DNA from: Urophycis tenuis
Taxonomy: Eukaryota > Chordata > Actinopteri > Gadiformes > Phycidae
Direction of reading: 5' to 3'
Assembly: GCA_036785325.1 (NCBI GenBank)
Contig: JAXIVH010000245.1
Location: 129,052-193,051 of the forward strand
DNA: 64,000 nt
Shown here: in pieces, positions 23,694 through 35,584 of the stretch
Numbering within the stretch: the stretch's first letter is position 1
Layout: every line of letters starts with the position of its first letter
Notes under the pieces: generated by a model
Told to the model about the DNA's origin: nothing
Seen by the model: only the letters and a program-made list of their open reading frames with translations
The model's database searches: none
Translations under genes and position numbers: made by a program

Positions 23694-25371
23694 CTGTTGA
23701 ATACAATGTAGGAAAGAAAACCTTACATACTAAATAGAATAGCCTACATATTTGGAAATGTAATTTTCACTAGAACACACGGTGTAATAATTCAAAATAA
23801 ATTTTTGTGCTGACAAACGGAATCCAAACATTTAAAACATTCAGCCAACAATACAGCCCTACACTAATTTAAGTCTAATTGACATAATATACATTTTGAA
23901 CAATGAGTGTCAGATGCTGACGAACTTGAATACTTTCATTCATTAACTGTGCAGCGGGGCGAAGCAAGGGCTTCGCCCCGCTGCACTGAAGCTAACGGTG
24001 CAGCGTTAAGTGTAAGCGGCTCCCGGTGTATTACTAGGCATAGAAATCTGTTTTCTGAGGGAAATAAATAGGAAGTCACTCTCTCTCCCTCTCTGTTGTC
24101 TCTTGTCGCTTTTGTTTTAAACAGAATCTCTCAACTCAACACCTGCACATCGTCCAAGGTTGTGTTTTCTCCAAGGTTAGTTGTAAAACAAACCTGATTT
24201 AATCCCTGAAAGCATAAAAACAAAGTTGGCCTATGTCAAAGTATGTCAAAAGTACTACAAAAATAAACGTAGGCTAAATGAATCACAAAATCCATAGCTT
24301 ACATTCTTTAAATGACTGTGGGCCCTGGACCCTGGTTTGACCCATGTCTGACAAAGGGATGGCCAAAGGGATGTTTACCTTGTCATTTGGGCCCCTAATG
24401 AACAGGTATCTAGGTCATTTCTTCCTTGTTGCTAACATTATAGTGTGTGGTTATTTCTGTACCCAATTAGCTTTTGTGGGAAGAACAAGTAAATTAGCAT
24501 TGTCAAGGCAATAGCGACCAGTGAATTGCCTCAAACAGACATATTCATACCAGAGGGTGGCAGTGTATCATTATGTGAGCTGTATTAGAGAGGGTGTTTA
24601 GGTGGTAGTAAGGGGGGATATGTGGAGGTTTTCACAGCCCATATACTTGGATGTCCGTGGATGTACCCGGCAAAGTGTTTGAATAATTTTCACTACGTGC
24701 TATCTGGGTAGCTGAATTTAATGGACATAACCTGATGTGGCGTAGCCCTACATTGGATGGTGTTGGACGTAGGTGGAGGAGACGATGGGATGGCTTTTTA
24801 GGCATGCTATAAGGTTTCAGGGGGGTTGAGGCCTGTTATCTCTGACATGAGTGTCAGATGTGCTGGCATGTAGGGCTGGGTGGGATGTAATGGGGTCATA
24901 TACTGTGGGCAGTGATATGGTGTCTGAGACCACTAGAAGGGAACCACCATTTAATTTAAGGATGGCAAGAACCCTGAACCCCATGTAGTTTCAGCAACAA
25001 AAGATGAGTCTAATTGGGTTAGATAAAAGATTAATTGGTGGAGGTGTTGGGTTCCCCGCTTTCTTCCCTGCAGATAGCAGCAGGGACTACTACTCAGGCT
25101 GCTACTGATGTGGTTCAAAAGGCAGCTTGAGGCCCAGGAAGGAAGTGGCACAGTGGAAAAGGGCATGTGATGGTAGTGGTGGTAAGGGCCAGTGATAGGG
25201 CTTATAGGAGGCCAAGAAGCTTCAGAGTATAAGAAAGTAATGTAAAGACTTAGAGCTTTGGCAAGACACAGCAAGAGGACATGTTGGAGAGCATACTGCG
25301 AGACCTTGGGGAGGAGCACGTCCATAACAGAGGTGTGGGGTGTTATTTGCCATACGTCAGGCATTTGTCAG
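23694..25371. other. Non-coding stretch, only a hairpin recognised
   Basis: Apart from the 17-bp-stem hairpin at 23949-23986 I see no gene, splice-consistent exon or complete element. The part from about 24,500 is GT-rich on the plus strand and reads like old decayed repeat. An open frame at 24951-25364 on the minus strand has no recognisable features. Confidence 0.4.
23949..23986. repeat. Perfect GC-rich hairpin
   Basis: GTGCAGCGGGGCGAAGC pairs perfectly with the inverse at 23970-23986 across an AAGG loop. It stands out in an AT-rich background. It could be the folded remains of a transposon terminus. Confidence 0.85.
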
Positions 25372-27052
25372 CCCACCACCTGTCAGCTTGATCCCCTCCC
25401 CACAACCCTAGTCAAATCCTGCCTCTCCTCCCTCCTCCCCCTCATTCCCGCCGTTATCCACTCCTCACTTTCAACCGGAATAGTCCCTTCACTTTTCAAA
25501 TCCGCCGCCGTCACCCCCGTACTTAAGAAACCCGGCTTAGACCCCAACAACTACTGTAACCTCCGCCCCATCTCTAACCTACCTTTCATTTCCAAAATCC
25601 TCGAAAAGACTGTCGCCACCCAACTTCACTCCCACCTATCCCTTCACTCACTCTATGAGCCTTTTCAGTCTGGTTTTCGCCCCCGTCACAGCACATTCGG
25701 CTCTAATCAAAATCTCCAATGACCTCCTCATTGCAGCTGACTCTGGTTCTGTCTCCATCCTCATCCTCCTCAATCTGAGTGCGACCTTCGACACCATCTC
25801 ACACCCCATCCTTCTCAGTAGACTCTCCTCCATTGGCCTCTCCCACACTCCCCTCAGTTGGTTCAACTCCTACCTCACAGGCCGCACCCAGTTCGTACAG
25901 CTTAAATCTTTCACCTCGAATCCCTCCCCAGTCACAGCATGTGTGCCCCATGGATCTGTCCTGGGGCCTCTCCTATTCATTATCTATCTCCTCCCCCTCG
26001 GTCAAATCCTCCGCCAATTCAACATTCAGTTTCATTGCTTCGCGGATGACACCCAGCTCTACCTTTCCTGCAAACCTAATTCATCATTCCCACCCCCCTC
26101 CCTCACCTCTTCTCTTTCTGAATTAAAAACCTGGTTCACCTCAAACTTCCTCCAAGTTAACTGCAATAAAACCAAAATCCTCCTCGGCACTAAATCCACC
26201 CTAGCTGAAGTCAACACCTTCTCTCTCACCATCGATGGCTCCTCAGTTTCCCCCTCCCCTCAGGTAAAGAGCTTGGGTGTCATCCTCGACAGCACACTTT
26301 CCTTCCACTCTCACATCAACACCATTACCCGCACCGCATATTTCCATCTACGCAACATAAACAGACTCCGCCCCTCCCTCACCCCCCACACCACCGCCAT
26401 CCTTATCCACAGCCTCGTCACCTCCCGTCTGGACTATTGCAACTCTCTCCTCTTCGGCCTCCCTCTCAAGTCCCTCCATAAACTCCAACTGGTCCAAAAC
26501 TCCGCCGCCCGCATCATCACAAAGACCCCCTCACACCACCACATCACCCCTGTCCTCCAGGACCTGCACTGGCTTCCTTTAACTCACCGCATCACCTACA
26601 AACTCCTCCTGTTCACATTCATGGCCATCCACAACCTCGCCCCTCCCTACCTGTCCCACCTCCTGCACATCACCATCCCCACTCGTTCCCTTAGATCCTC
26701 CTCCTCCATCCACCTCTCTGTGCCCCCTGCCCGCCTCAGCACAATGGGGGGTAGAGCCTTCAGTCGCTCTGCTCCACAGCTCTGGAACAACCTGCCACCT
26801 GACCTCCGGAACTGTGACTCTCTCCCCCTCTTCAAATCACGCCAAAACCCACCTCTTCCGGTCTGTCTACTCCCTCTAACCTCCTTGCTTCCTCATACAC
26901 TTGCCCTATTTATATTTATTTTATCTTTTTATGTTGATCTTTTCTACCATGGTCCTTTTTAACACGTGTTTTGTATACTTCATTATGTGTTTTTAATTTA
27001 TTCTGTCTGTACAGTGTCCTTGAGTGACCTGAAAGGCGCTTTTAAATAAAAT

Positions 27053-27095
<43 letters not shown>
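25372..27095 (+). mobile_element. L2-type LINE, 5'-truncated, frame-broken reverse transcriptase
   Basis: Encodes the reverse transcriptase part of an L2/Maui-like ORF2: LKKPGLDPNNYCNLRPISNL, then ILEKTVATQL, FQSGFRPRHST, FDTISHPILLSRL, the catalytic FADDTQLYL, and LGVILDSTLSFHSHI. The C-terminal part has RLDYCNSLLFGLP, AARIITKTP and WNNLPPDLRNC. A frameshift lies near 25,700, just after the FRPRHST motif, and another near 26,850. The 3' end has the L2-like GAAAGGCGCTTTTAAATAAA and an (ATT)n tail. No endonuclease domain is present. It is a dead copy. Confidence 0.88.
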
Positions 27096-27096
<1 letters not shown>

Positions 27097-27109
27097 TGTA
27101 GAAAATTGG

Positions 27110-28420
27110 TATGTTTTGGAAATTGAGGTGTATGACGACATTGGCATGTCCAGTATGCTGGTGGAATGCATTAGACACCCTCAGAATGGAAGGGGGTTGA
27201 CCAGGGGGCATTCTGCTCAGATATATGCTGGGGTTGTTTTGGGTGGGATGAGCAGAAAGAACATTCTGTTCAATGTGTATTTCATGTTAAATGAACTTAG
27301 GAGGGCGATGAAGGCAGGGGGTAATACGGCTCTGGGTGCAGATGGCCTATATTGTGAGCCGTTTTGGCACTTGGATAAAATTATGTCGATGGAGTTTCTG
27401 TCTTTCTTCAAATGAGAGTACGAGGAGGGGGTCCTGCCGTTGTGGACACGATTTGAAAGCATTGGGAAGAAGCATCTAGTCTTTTATCTTATTGGAGAAT
27501 TGCTCCGACCTCTGTAATGTGTAAACCTATGGAGAGAATGGTTACTGATAGCCTCACTCATTTTCTTGTGAGGGGGTTATTTGAGTACCAGAGCAGGTTT
27601 TGCATAATATGGATAACGTCCTTCTGTTTTACTCTGATGTCAGGGAGGCATGGGTGAAGAGGGAGGTTCTAGCGAGTTGCTGCTCATTGAGAAGGCCTAT
27701 GACGTGTTGTGGGAGGATGGCCTGACGCTGAAACTACAGATATTTGGGATTCAGGGTTCGGCTGGGTAATTGGATTAAGGTTTTTTTAAAGGTCAGAATT
27801 TTCAGGGGAGGGTTGTTGGGATTTTGTCACCGGTGCCCATTGCTAATTGAACTCCAAAAGGTAGTGTGATAAGCCCACTATGATGTAACATAATGATAAA
27901 TGTTTGATTGTGAGGGACCAGGCTGGGTCCCTCCCCAATTTTGCAATTTCCCTCAGGGATCATTAAAGTATTTCTGTCTGTCTGTCTGGGTGTTCTTTGT
28001 ACACAGATGATGGGGTGCTTTGGAAGCGGGTAGGAATCTAGAATATGTGACACGGCAACTGCAAAGGGCTTTAGGGCTAGTTGAAGGGTGGTCTAATGAT
28101 TGGCGTCTTAAAATCCTGGTGGCTAAGGCCCAGATAGTGGTGTTTGGAAGGAAGAGGGTCTTGGGCAGTTGGGGCTTTCTCAGTATGGCTCCCCCCTGGT
28201 GAGGGCGCCTTGATATGAATTGTTAGCAATTATGTTGAAGAAAAGATGATTTGGCGAGGTCACATTGATTGTGAGCGGTTGTGGCGAATACACTGTTCTG
28301 AATCTCATCAGGGGTCTGGCTGGATGTGCCTGGGGAGCAGGGAGCAAAGTTCTACTGATGGTTTACAGGGCAATAATTCAACCTCTAGACTATCGGTGTT
28401 CGACTTTTTGGTCGGCAGCT
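27110..28420 (+). mobile_element. I/Nimb-like LINE reverse transcriptase remnant, interrupted
   Basis: Degenerate reverse transcriptase readable only in pieces across frames: AMKAGGNTALGADGLYCE (near 27,310), PMERMVTDSLTHFL (near 27,530), EKAYDVLWEDGLTLKLQI (near 27,690), YTDDGVLWKR then NLEYVTRQLQRALGLVEGWS (near 28,000-28,100), and VYRAIIQPLDY (near 28,370). The order follows one reverse transcriptase. A separate LINE tail at 27,850-27,990 interrupts it just before the catalytic Asp-Asp motif. Clade assignment is from memory. Confidence 0.55.
27850..27990 (+). mobile_element. LINE 3'-tail insertion (Rex1-like type)
   Basis: Contains CAATTTCCCTCAGGGATCAT then TAAAGTATTTCTGTCTGTCTG. This is the same tail as at 4,893, 13,925 and 47,817 but in plus orientation. 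It separates the two halves of the I-like reverse transcriptase. Confidence 0.55.
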
Positions 28421-28436
28421 CCCTTCACTCCCAGCT

Positions 28437-29927
28437 ACTTCACACCTCCTCCCTGCCCCATCCCTCCCCCCTGCTCTGCATCCTGTCCTCCACTGCCCGA
28501 GGACCTTATCCCTCCCCCCACCGACACCTCTACAGTGTCCTTCACGCCTGACCTGGTGAGAAGACAACTGATTAGACTCCACTCCGGCAAGGCGGCGGGC
28601 CCTGATGGTGTGTTTAGCATGCCGTGCTTTGTGTACTTAAAGCCTGTGCCACCCAGCTGTGTGGAGTACTTAATCATGTCTTCAACCTGAGCCTTCACCT
28701 CCAGAGGGTCCCTCTGATGTGGAAGACGTCCTGCCTCGTTCCTGTGCCAAAGACACCACGTCCCAGCAGCCCTCAGGACTACAGACCGGTTGCTCTGATG
28801 TCTCATATCATGAAGACCCTTGAGAGGCTCGTCCTGGAGCAGCTAAGGCCTATGGTCAGGCCCTTCTCTGACCAGCTACAGTTTGCTTACCAGCCCCACC
28901 TGGGGGTTGAGGAAGGCATCATCTACCTGCTGAACAAAGTCTATTCCCATCTGGAGAAGCCGGCAAGCACTATGAGAGTCATGTTCTTTGACTTCTCCAG
29001 TGCTTTAAACACCTTACGACCGAGTCTACTAGGTGAGAAGATGGCTGTGATGCAGGTGGAGGCCGCCTTGGTGTCCGGGATTGTAGACTATGGGCAGACA
29101 ACAGTTCATGCGCCTACAGAACTGTGTATCTGACAGGGTGGTCAGCAACATTGGGGCCCTTCAGGGGACGGTCCTCTCTCCCTTCCTCTCCACTCTCTAC
29201 ACCTCAGACTTTAACTATTGCACTGAGTCCTACCACCTTCAGAAGTTTTCTGATGACTCTGCAATAGTTGGTCGTATTGAAGATGGTGATGAGGGTGAAT
29301 ATAGGACTGTTGTGGGCAACTTGTCTCTTGGTGTGAGCTGAACCATCTGCAGCTCAATAGAACAAAGGCTAAGGAGCTCATAGTAGACCTAAGGAGGGCA
29401 AAAACTCTGGTGTGCCCTGTGTTCATCCAAGGGGTTCCTGTCACACTGTTGAGGAGTACAAGTCCCTAGGGGTGTACTTCAACAACAAGTTGGTCTGAAC
29501 CAGGAACACAGAGGCTATCTACAAGAAGGACCAAAGCCGACTATTTTTCTTGAGGAGGCTAAGGTCCTCCAACATCTGCAGGACAATGTTGAGGATGTTC
29601 TATGAGTCTGTTGTTGCCAGTGCAATCTTCTTCGCTGTCACATGCTGGGGCAGTGGGTTGAAGGTTGCGGACACCAACAGACTTAATAGACTCATCAAGA
29701 GGGCCGGTGATGTAGTGGGGGAGGAACTGGACACTCTAACGACAGATAGGAGGATGCTGTCCAGGCTACGGTTTATCTTCGACAATTCCTCTCACCCACT
29801 CTTTTCCACACTGGCCCAGAGGAGGAGTACCTTCAGCAGAAGACTCCTCTCACCGAGATGCACCACAGAGCATCACAGGAAATCATTCCTGCCTGTGGAC
29901 ATCAAACTATTCAACACCTCCCTCTGA
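28437..29927 (+). mobile_element. Rex1/CR1-like LINE reverse transcriptase, frame-broken
   Basis: Reads LHSGKAAGPDGV, NLSLHLQRVPLMWKTSCLVP, PVALMSHIMKTLERLVL, LQFAYQPHLGVEEGIIYLL, MFFDFSSALNTLRPSLLG, then the catalytic LQKFSDDSAIVG in a second frame near 29,240. The C-terminal part has RRLRSSNICRTMLRMFYESV and CWGSGLKVADTNRLNRLIKR, ending HHRKSFLPVDIKLFN. Frame changes near 29,100, 29,340 and 29,500 make it non-functional. The Rex1 label is by resemblance; CR1-like is safe. Confidence 0.8.
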
Positions 29928-30987
29928 GTGACAGCCATTCCCTCCCTTTATGTGGTCACTATCACCTTGTGGTCACTTCATAACTTCATCCTAATTGGCC
30001 TAAGTTCAAACTGTATCACTTCAGTTTAGCCATTTGACTTGTTTGAGTTATTTTGTTTTGAGTTAAAACCTGAGTTAAAATCTGGAATTAAAACCTTTGT
30101 TTAAACTCCATTCAACACTTAAAATGTTACAAATAATTTAAGCCAGCAATCCAATTTAGCAAAACCCTTTCAACAGCCAGCATTCAACACGGCAATTTCT
30201 TCTGGAATTACATTTTATATATCATTTATTATTTCTTTGGGTGTAGTTCCCAAGGTTAGTTGCCAAAGTGATATCTTAGCCAACCCTTCTCAAATTACTG
30301 TTGTTTTCTTTTTAAAATTATCATTCAACAATGTTATTTAACACCCTGATCCCAAGATTAAAGCCTCTCTAGCTAGGCCTAATGGCTTCATATTGGAGTC
30401 CAACCATTTTGTCACATCGCTTCCTTGGCCTGAAGTCCGCCCAGCATGGGTCTGAATCAGAAGGCGTTCTCAACATGAAACCGCTTCATCCCATGAGCCA
30501 TGCGTAAGAACAGCCCAATCAACACATTTCATTCACATTTAATGTGACGACAATGCTGGTGCAGTCCTTAACACTGACTCCTGCACAGGGAAGTCCGAAG
30601 CAAAGAGAATAGGTTCCAGAACAAGATAAATAACTCAACTGTATGCTCATCTATTAAAGCCAGCGCAGTCAATGCAACACTGGAAAGGCTGTGTCTTGGT
30701 GAAACATTACGGTGAAATGTAAATAATCTCTACACATAAATTATGCATCTGGGAGTGAATTGCTTGTTGTTAGCTTTTATATAGCTTTTTTATATATTAT
30801 TTTACTGTTTTAACTTTCATGAACATAATTGGGGATTATAAGGTCAAATAAAAAATAGGCATTTCTTGTGGGGTGGCGAATTTTTACGCATCACTTTTTA
30901 TGCATTTTTAGCCATTTCTGAATCAATTTATGGTGGACATGTCTTTATGCTTTACTCTCATTACTCTTTTATGTCTTTTTTATGTGA

Positions 30988-30989
<2 letters not shown>

Positions 30990-31024
<35 letters not shown>
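30990..31024. repeat. (GT)n microsatellite
   Basis: About seventeen GT units. Confidence 0.95.
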
Positions 31025-31025
<1 letters not shown>

Positions 31026-31096
31026 AGAGACATCGTTGTTCTGGAGGGTTTATCCCCCGCCTCCCCCACGAAATCTACACCTATGCCTGTAGGCAT

Positions 31097-31215
31097 CTCT
31101 GAGCATATCTGAGCATATCTGAGAATCCTCTCAGAGCATATCTGAGCATATCTGAGAATCATCTCTGAGCATATCTGAGCATATCTGAGAATCATCTCTG
31201 AGCATATCTGAACTG
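31097..31215. repeat. Tandem array of GAGCATATCT units
   Basis: A unit of about 33-34 bp containing GAGCATATCTGAGCATATCT then GAGAATCATCTCT is repeated three times, with a partial fourth copy. Each unit is itself a duplicated GAGCATATCT. Confidence 0.9.
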
Positions 31216-31983
31216 AACTCACTGAACACCATCTGGGAGAAAAGTGCAACATGACGTAAGTAAGTAGTCATGTAATACGCCATCGAAAGTGACGTACAGG
31301 GATTTCTGATACGTCAGGCTCTGAGATGCATACCATGTCACTACTATGTGTGATGGTAGTAGTGACGGTAGTAATGGTGGCCAGATTGTGAGTGGCGTAA
31401 CTTAATGAAACTGAAATGTTTTTTGTTCTCATGTGAAAAAGGTCATCAAATGGAAAGTGTTGAGATTTTAGAGACCTAATTGTAAAACATATGAGTGCCT
31501 GATCATAACAGATACTGCGTGATTAGAACCGAGTGAGATAACGCTGTGTAAACAAGATAAAGGACATTCATAAACCTATTCATCTCCATGCTGCTGTTTG
31601 AACGCACACCTCCACTGTAGTCTGTGTTAACCTTGTTAAAAAGGATTTTATAATGCTGTATAATTTGGAGTGTTTCATTCACAATTAATTGGTTGTTCCT
31701 AAATACACTTTTGTTTTTGTCATTTCTGATTACATTATAAACATGTTCCTGTTATGTCCTGTTGATGAAGAGTCTTTAACTTTAGAACCATACATTGGGT
31801 CAAGTGCTGAAGAAGTGATTCCTCTGTAATCTCATTGATCCTTGAACAATAGAAGACAGTTGTAAATGCCCTTACCCAATCCACACAGCAACGTTTAGCG
31901 TTGGAACTGATCACAGCTCCACATTGCTGTTTTACAAAGTAAACAGTGGTTTGTAAGAGGTAACGACAGGGCTGTGGTTTGTG

Positions 31984-32030
<47 letters not shown>
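31984..32030. repeat. (TG)n microsatellite
   Basis: About 23 TG units. Confidence 0.95.
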
Positions 32031-32032
<2 letters not shown>

Positions 32033-33049
32033 TGGGCTGTATCGCAGACTGACCACTGGAAGGATAAATCTAATCTTCATTAGTGGAGGAGATGGGACTC
32101 ACACGCCACAGGAGGTTTGTGTAGAGCAGTGGGAGTAACGTGTTGTATTCTGATAGGAGCACATCCATCTGCCACAGCGGCTGCGATTCAACAGCAATAC
32201 ATTTATATCTCTTAATGTGCGTCTCTCAAGGGGAAAGATGGACAGTTGCAGAAGCACGTGTGCATTGCAAGTTTCAGATCAAAATAATGTGTTGCACTAT
32301 CAGACATCCACAATAGGAAATGTTTATGGGAAAGGTCAACGTGGAATGAATTGTGAAGGCTTGAATGCAGCTTGATTCCTGTCCTGGTAACCTACTTCCC
32401 ACATAGTCTTCATCTTGGGGGATGAAGATTAAGATGGGTGTCATGAGTAAAGACAATTTTGAAGTCCAGTTTTGTTATCATCTCTCTATGTTAAGTTTTA
32501 AAAGTCACAACACCAGTTGATTGAATTTATGGGAGCATTTCATTTGAAAGGTTTTGTGCCTTGTTCAGTTTAGAACCAAATCACTGTTGACTTACATATG
32601 CAGACCTGGTTATATCGTTCATAAGGTCTTTAAGTTGGCACCATTCACAAATGTGTGTTTTACAAACTGAGAAAGAGGATATGATATTGGTGTTTTCATT
32701 CCTAAAAAGATTTTGCTATTGGTAATTCAGTAATATTATTGTTATGGCGTGTGACTATAAATCATATAGTAAGTTCATGTCATCGTCAATCATACACATT
32801 AAAATAAAGGGATACTTCCACATTTTAGTTACTATTTTTCCAACATGTTTTATTACTTTTGCATGCTACATAAGTCTGCTCTCACCGCGTATATGAAGAT
32901 TATGGAATTATTCATTCTTCATAGAAGTAGCCTATAAGTTAAAATATTTACACCACATTTTGCATAGGGTTTATACATTGAACATAAACACGTTGAATTC
33001 TGTAAAGAAAATTACAATGAAAGCAAAAATATTAAATAAATTAATGATA

Positions 33050-33055
33050 TTTATT
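33050..33055 (-). terminator. nmb polyadenylation signal
   Basis: TTTATT on the plus strand is AATAAA on the minus strand, about 230 bp beyond the nmb stop codon. Confidence 0.55.
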
Positions 33056-33284
33056 TGAAGCATACACGCCACATGAACACATGTTGTAGGTAATACATTT
33101 AAGATAAGATGGTCACTGTCCAGATAAAATGAAAGCAACCAAAACAGCGTCGGTATTTCACTGTGTAGCTGTGCGTTACAATCATGAGGATGAGAACAAC
33201 ATTTCTGTAATCAGTGACATCGCGATGCGTTTTAATTGTCCATGTCCGTAGTAGACTTGCCAGTCAGTCTACTTCCCCGAACCT

Positions 33285-34009
33285 TCACTTTTTGCTGTTG
33301 CGGACGTAGTTCTCCAAAATTTTCATCAACAACTCCGACTCCTAAAATCAGAAAGGATGACAATTTTCCTGCAACAATGTGACGTCTGTCAACACAATAG
33401 ATCATATAGTGGACTGGGCTTTTCCTCACCTGGTTTTTAGAGCGGGTCTCTTGCGTGTCGATCTGCGCCTGTAAGGCGACCCGCAGAACCTCCTGGAAGA
33501 GGTTCCCCAGGTCGCCCTCCGGACCCAGGGCCACCTGCAGCGCGTCCACGCCTTGGCCGTCGGCGGACGACAGCAAAGGGTTGTCCATCACACTTTTCTT
33601 GCCCATAAAGTGTCCTTTGAAGTGATAAATCAAATGTCCATCGTTTTTTATGCGGTTTAAGTCATGATGACAAAAAAAGTGAACTTTGGAAGAAATGATA
33701 GGCCTATGGTTTGTATTACAACATCTAAAAGATAGTGAGATGAAACAATAGAGAGCGCTTGAAAAAAAAACAGGTAATTTATCCTTTGAATAAAAATAAA
33801 AAAATCAAATAACCATAAAAGCTACAAGTAGTATCCCACATACCTGTGGCCCAAAGATTGCCTCTCGGGTTCACTTTAATCTTTGCAACTTTATTCCTTA
33901 GCTCTGTCAAGTCGAAGCTCACGGCGGTGGTGAGAGACAGCACCGAGAACACCACCAGATAAGTCAGTAAGCCCCCGTGGAAGACAGTGCTCAGAGTTAA
34001 CCCAGACAT
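33285..34009 (-). CDS. nmb: Neuromedin B precursor
   Basis: Secreted bombesin-family neuropeptide precursor; the mature peptide acts on the Gq-coupled NMB receptor (family knowledge). Exons in transcript order: 33844-34009, 33430-33614, 33285-33341; GT-AG, phases consistent, 135 aa. It starts MSGLTLSTVFHGG, followed by a hydrophobic signal segment LLTYLVVFSVLSLTTAVS. The peptide GNLWATGHFM crosses the first splice junction. It is followed by GKK, an amidation donor plus dibasic cleavage site. HFM then amide is the family hallmark. The remaining C-terminal propeptide ends in YVRNSKK. A TATA box lies upstream. Neighbouring sec11a agrees with the recalled vertebrate order. Confidence 0.96.
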
Positions 34010-34019
34010 AGCTCAGACC

Positions 34020-34085
34020 GTAACGTCAGTGTCCCTCCCAGCGGCGGTGTCGGTGTGGAGCTGCGGTGCGCAGCGCACATTTATA
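34020..34085 (-). promoter_or_regulatory. nmb core promoter: TATA box and CRE-like half-site
   Basis: TTTATA at 34080-34085 is TATAAA on the minus strand, 71-76 bp upstream of the nmb ATG, so transcription would start near 34,050. AACGTCA at 34022-34028 is TGACGTT on the minus strand, a CRE half-site, just upstream of the ATG and so within the predicted 5' UTR. A role for cAMP is only inferred. Confidence 0.6.
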
Positions 34086-34089
34086 GCCC

Positions 34090-35150
34090 CCCCTACAATG
34101 GGTGGGCTCAATGTTGTGTGCGTGCAGACCTTCACGGCAATTCATAGTTTGCAGTGTGGTGACCGGGCTGTATAGTGCTCGATCTTCCGTTGGACTGCTG
34201 GCCTAGGGTTGATTTAATTTCTGATACAGGCCTGCGTGTTTCAGTGTGCGTTATGGCAGTAGTGCAAACATCCATTTCACCGAAGCACATGTAGTGGAGT
34301 CCACTACACTGACATGTGTCTTCTTCAGTTTGATAAAAGCCTGATATAGGAAATTGGAAAGGAGTGATGAATGTGAACCAAACTAAAACGTCTCACATTA
34401 CAGGAATCAAACATGCCAAAGGCAAAGATAAAGGCCTGGAATAACGTAGGCCTATTTGAATTGTGTGGTTGTATTGCCATAAGTGCACTTGTCTCCACAG
34501 TGATAGGACACTAGGATAAAAAAACATAATGCCATTTTAACCCCTACCATGGGGACCTAGTTGACTTTGGATGGGTTTCAAATAATGACTTGACTCCCAT
34601 TAAATACAACACTGCGCAATAACGGATCATGACGCGACCAGTTGAGTCTGACAGAACACCCAAGAGAAGTTCAGTGACTCCTAACCCTGGATGAAATACC
34701 CCCATGTTTGGTTAAAGTGGATTCGCCCCTGATAAACAGCTGATATGTGCCAGCGATGGATGAACCATTCTTTTTTTAAGCCATCCTCATCGTCTGCTCT
34801 TATCCTCAGATTTTCTAAAATTTCCCTCTATCTATCTATCTATCTATCTATCTAACACATCTGTTAAGAATAAAAGGCTTGCAGAGATCTCTACGTGGAG
34901 TTCATGCAAAGTCAGACCAAGAGACCTTTCGTTAATTTGATTGTTATTTGTATCTCTCAGGAGGATTTGGAAAGAGAGCTCCATAGAGGCCTATGCTGGA
35001 GCGACATAGAGTGAGGTGGTTAGGTGAAAGAGTGACATAAGGGGGGTGGCTGGAGCTACATAGAGCAACAGGAGAGAAGATAGAAGGAGAATGACACCCA
35101 AAAAGCTCATCCAATGAAGGTTGCCGATTGAAAAAATAAAAACATTTCAC
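34090..35150. other. Intergenic region between sec11a and nmb
   Basis: No exon or element recognised. It contains a short (CTAT)n run at about 34,828-34,855. The part from about 35,150 upward is probably sec11a 3' UTR. Confidence 0.45.
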
Positions 35151-35173
35151 AGCTTGAGGGAAACAGATTTAAA

Positions 35174-35179
35174 TTTAAT
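35174..35179 (-). terminator. Possible sec11a polyadenylation signal
   Basis: TTTAAT is ATTAAA on the minus strand, about 405 bp beyond the sec11a stop codon. No better signal was found nearer. Confidence 0.35.
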
Positions 35180-35584
35180 ATCAAACTCAATGTGTCTTAA
35201 AATACTTCACAGATTTTCAAAAGACAATGAATCAACATGAAAAGACAAAACAAAAAAAATACAAATGCTGACTTATCGGGGGAAAATAAAAATAAAATCA
35301 CAAATAAAATTGTAATTGGACATGAATCTTTAGTCTAGATCCCCTCACAAAACAAACCTGTAAAGCTTATACACACACATTGACGCTTTTGGCCACATTT
35401 CTACAAAACACGGCCATCATAAGAGTACAAAAGCCAGTAGGATTGAAAAAGAAAAATTCTAAACGGAAGTCGTTTTTGACAGGCATGGTTTGACATTTTT
35501 CTGTGGACAAAGCTGGATCCTCCGCCGCGACCTCGCTTCCTCTCCACCTTCCTTCCTCGGGACCTTGCTTCCTTGTCGCCTTGC

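Larger units (their letters stand above)
29928..33040. other. Intergenic region with simple and tandem repeats only
   Basis: Apart from two (GT)n tracts (30,990-31,024 and 31,984-32,030) and the tandem array at 31,097-31,215, I see no exon, RNA gene or complete transposon. The sequence is AT-rich. Confidence 0.5.

Noticed and set aside
31097..31215. CRISPR-like regular repeats
   Set aside because: There are no unique spacers between units, and this is a eukaryotic genome. It is a simple tandem repeat.
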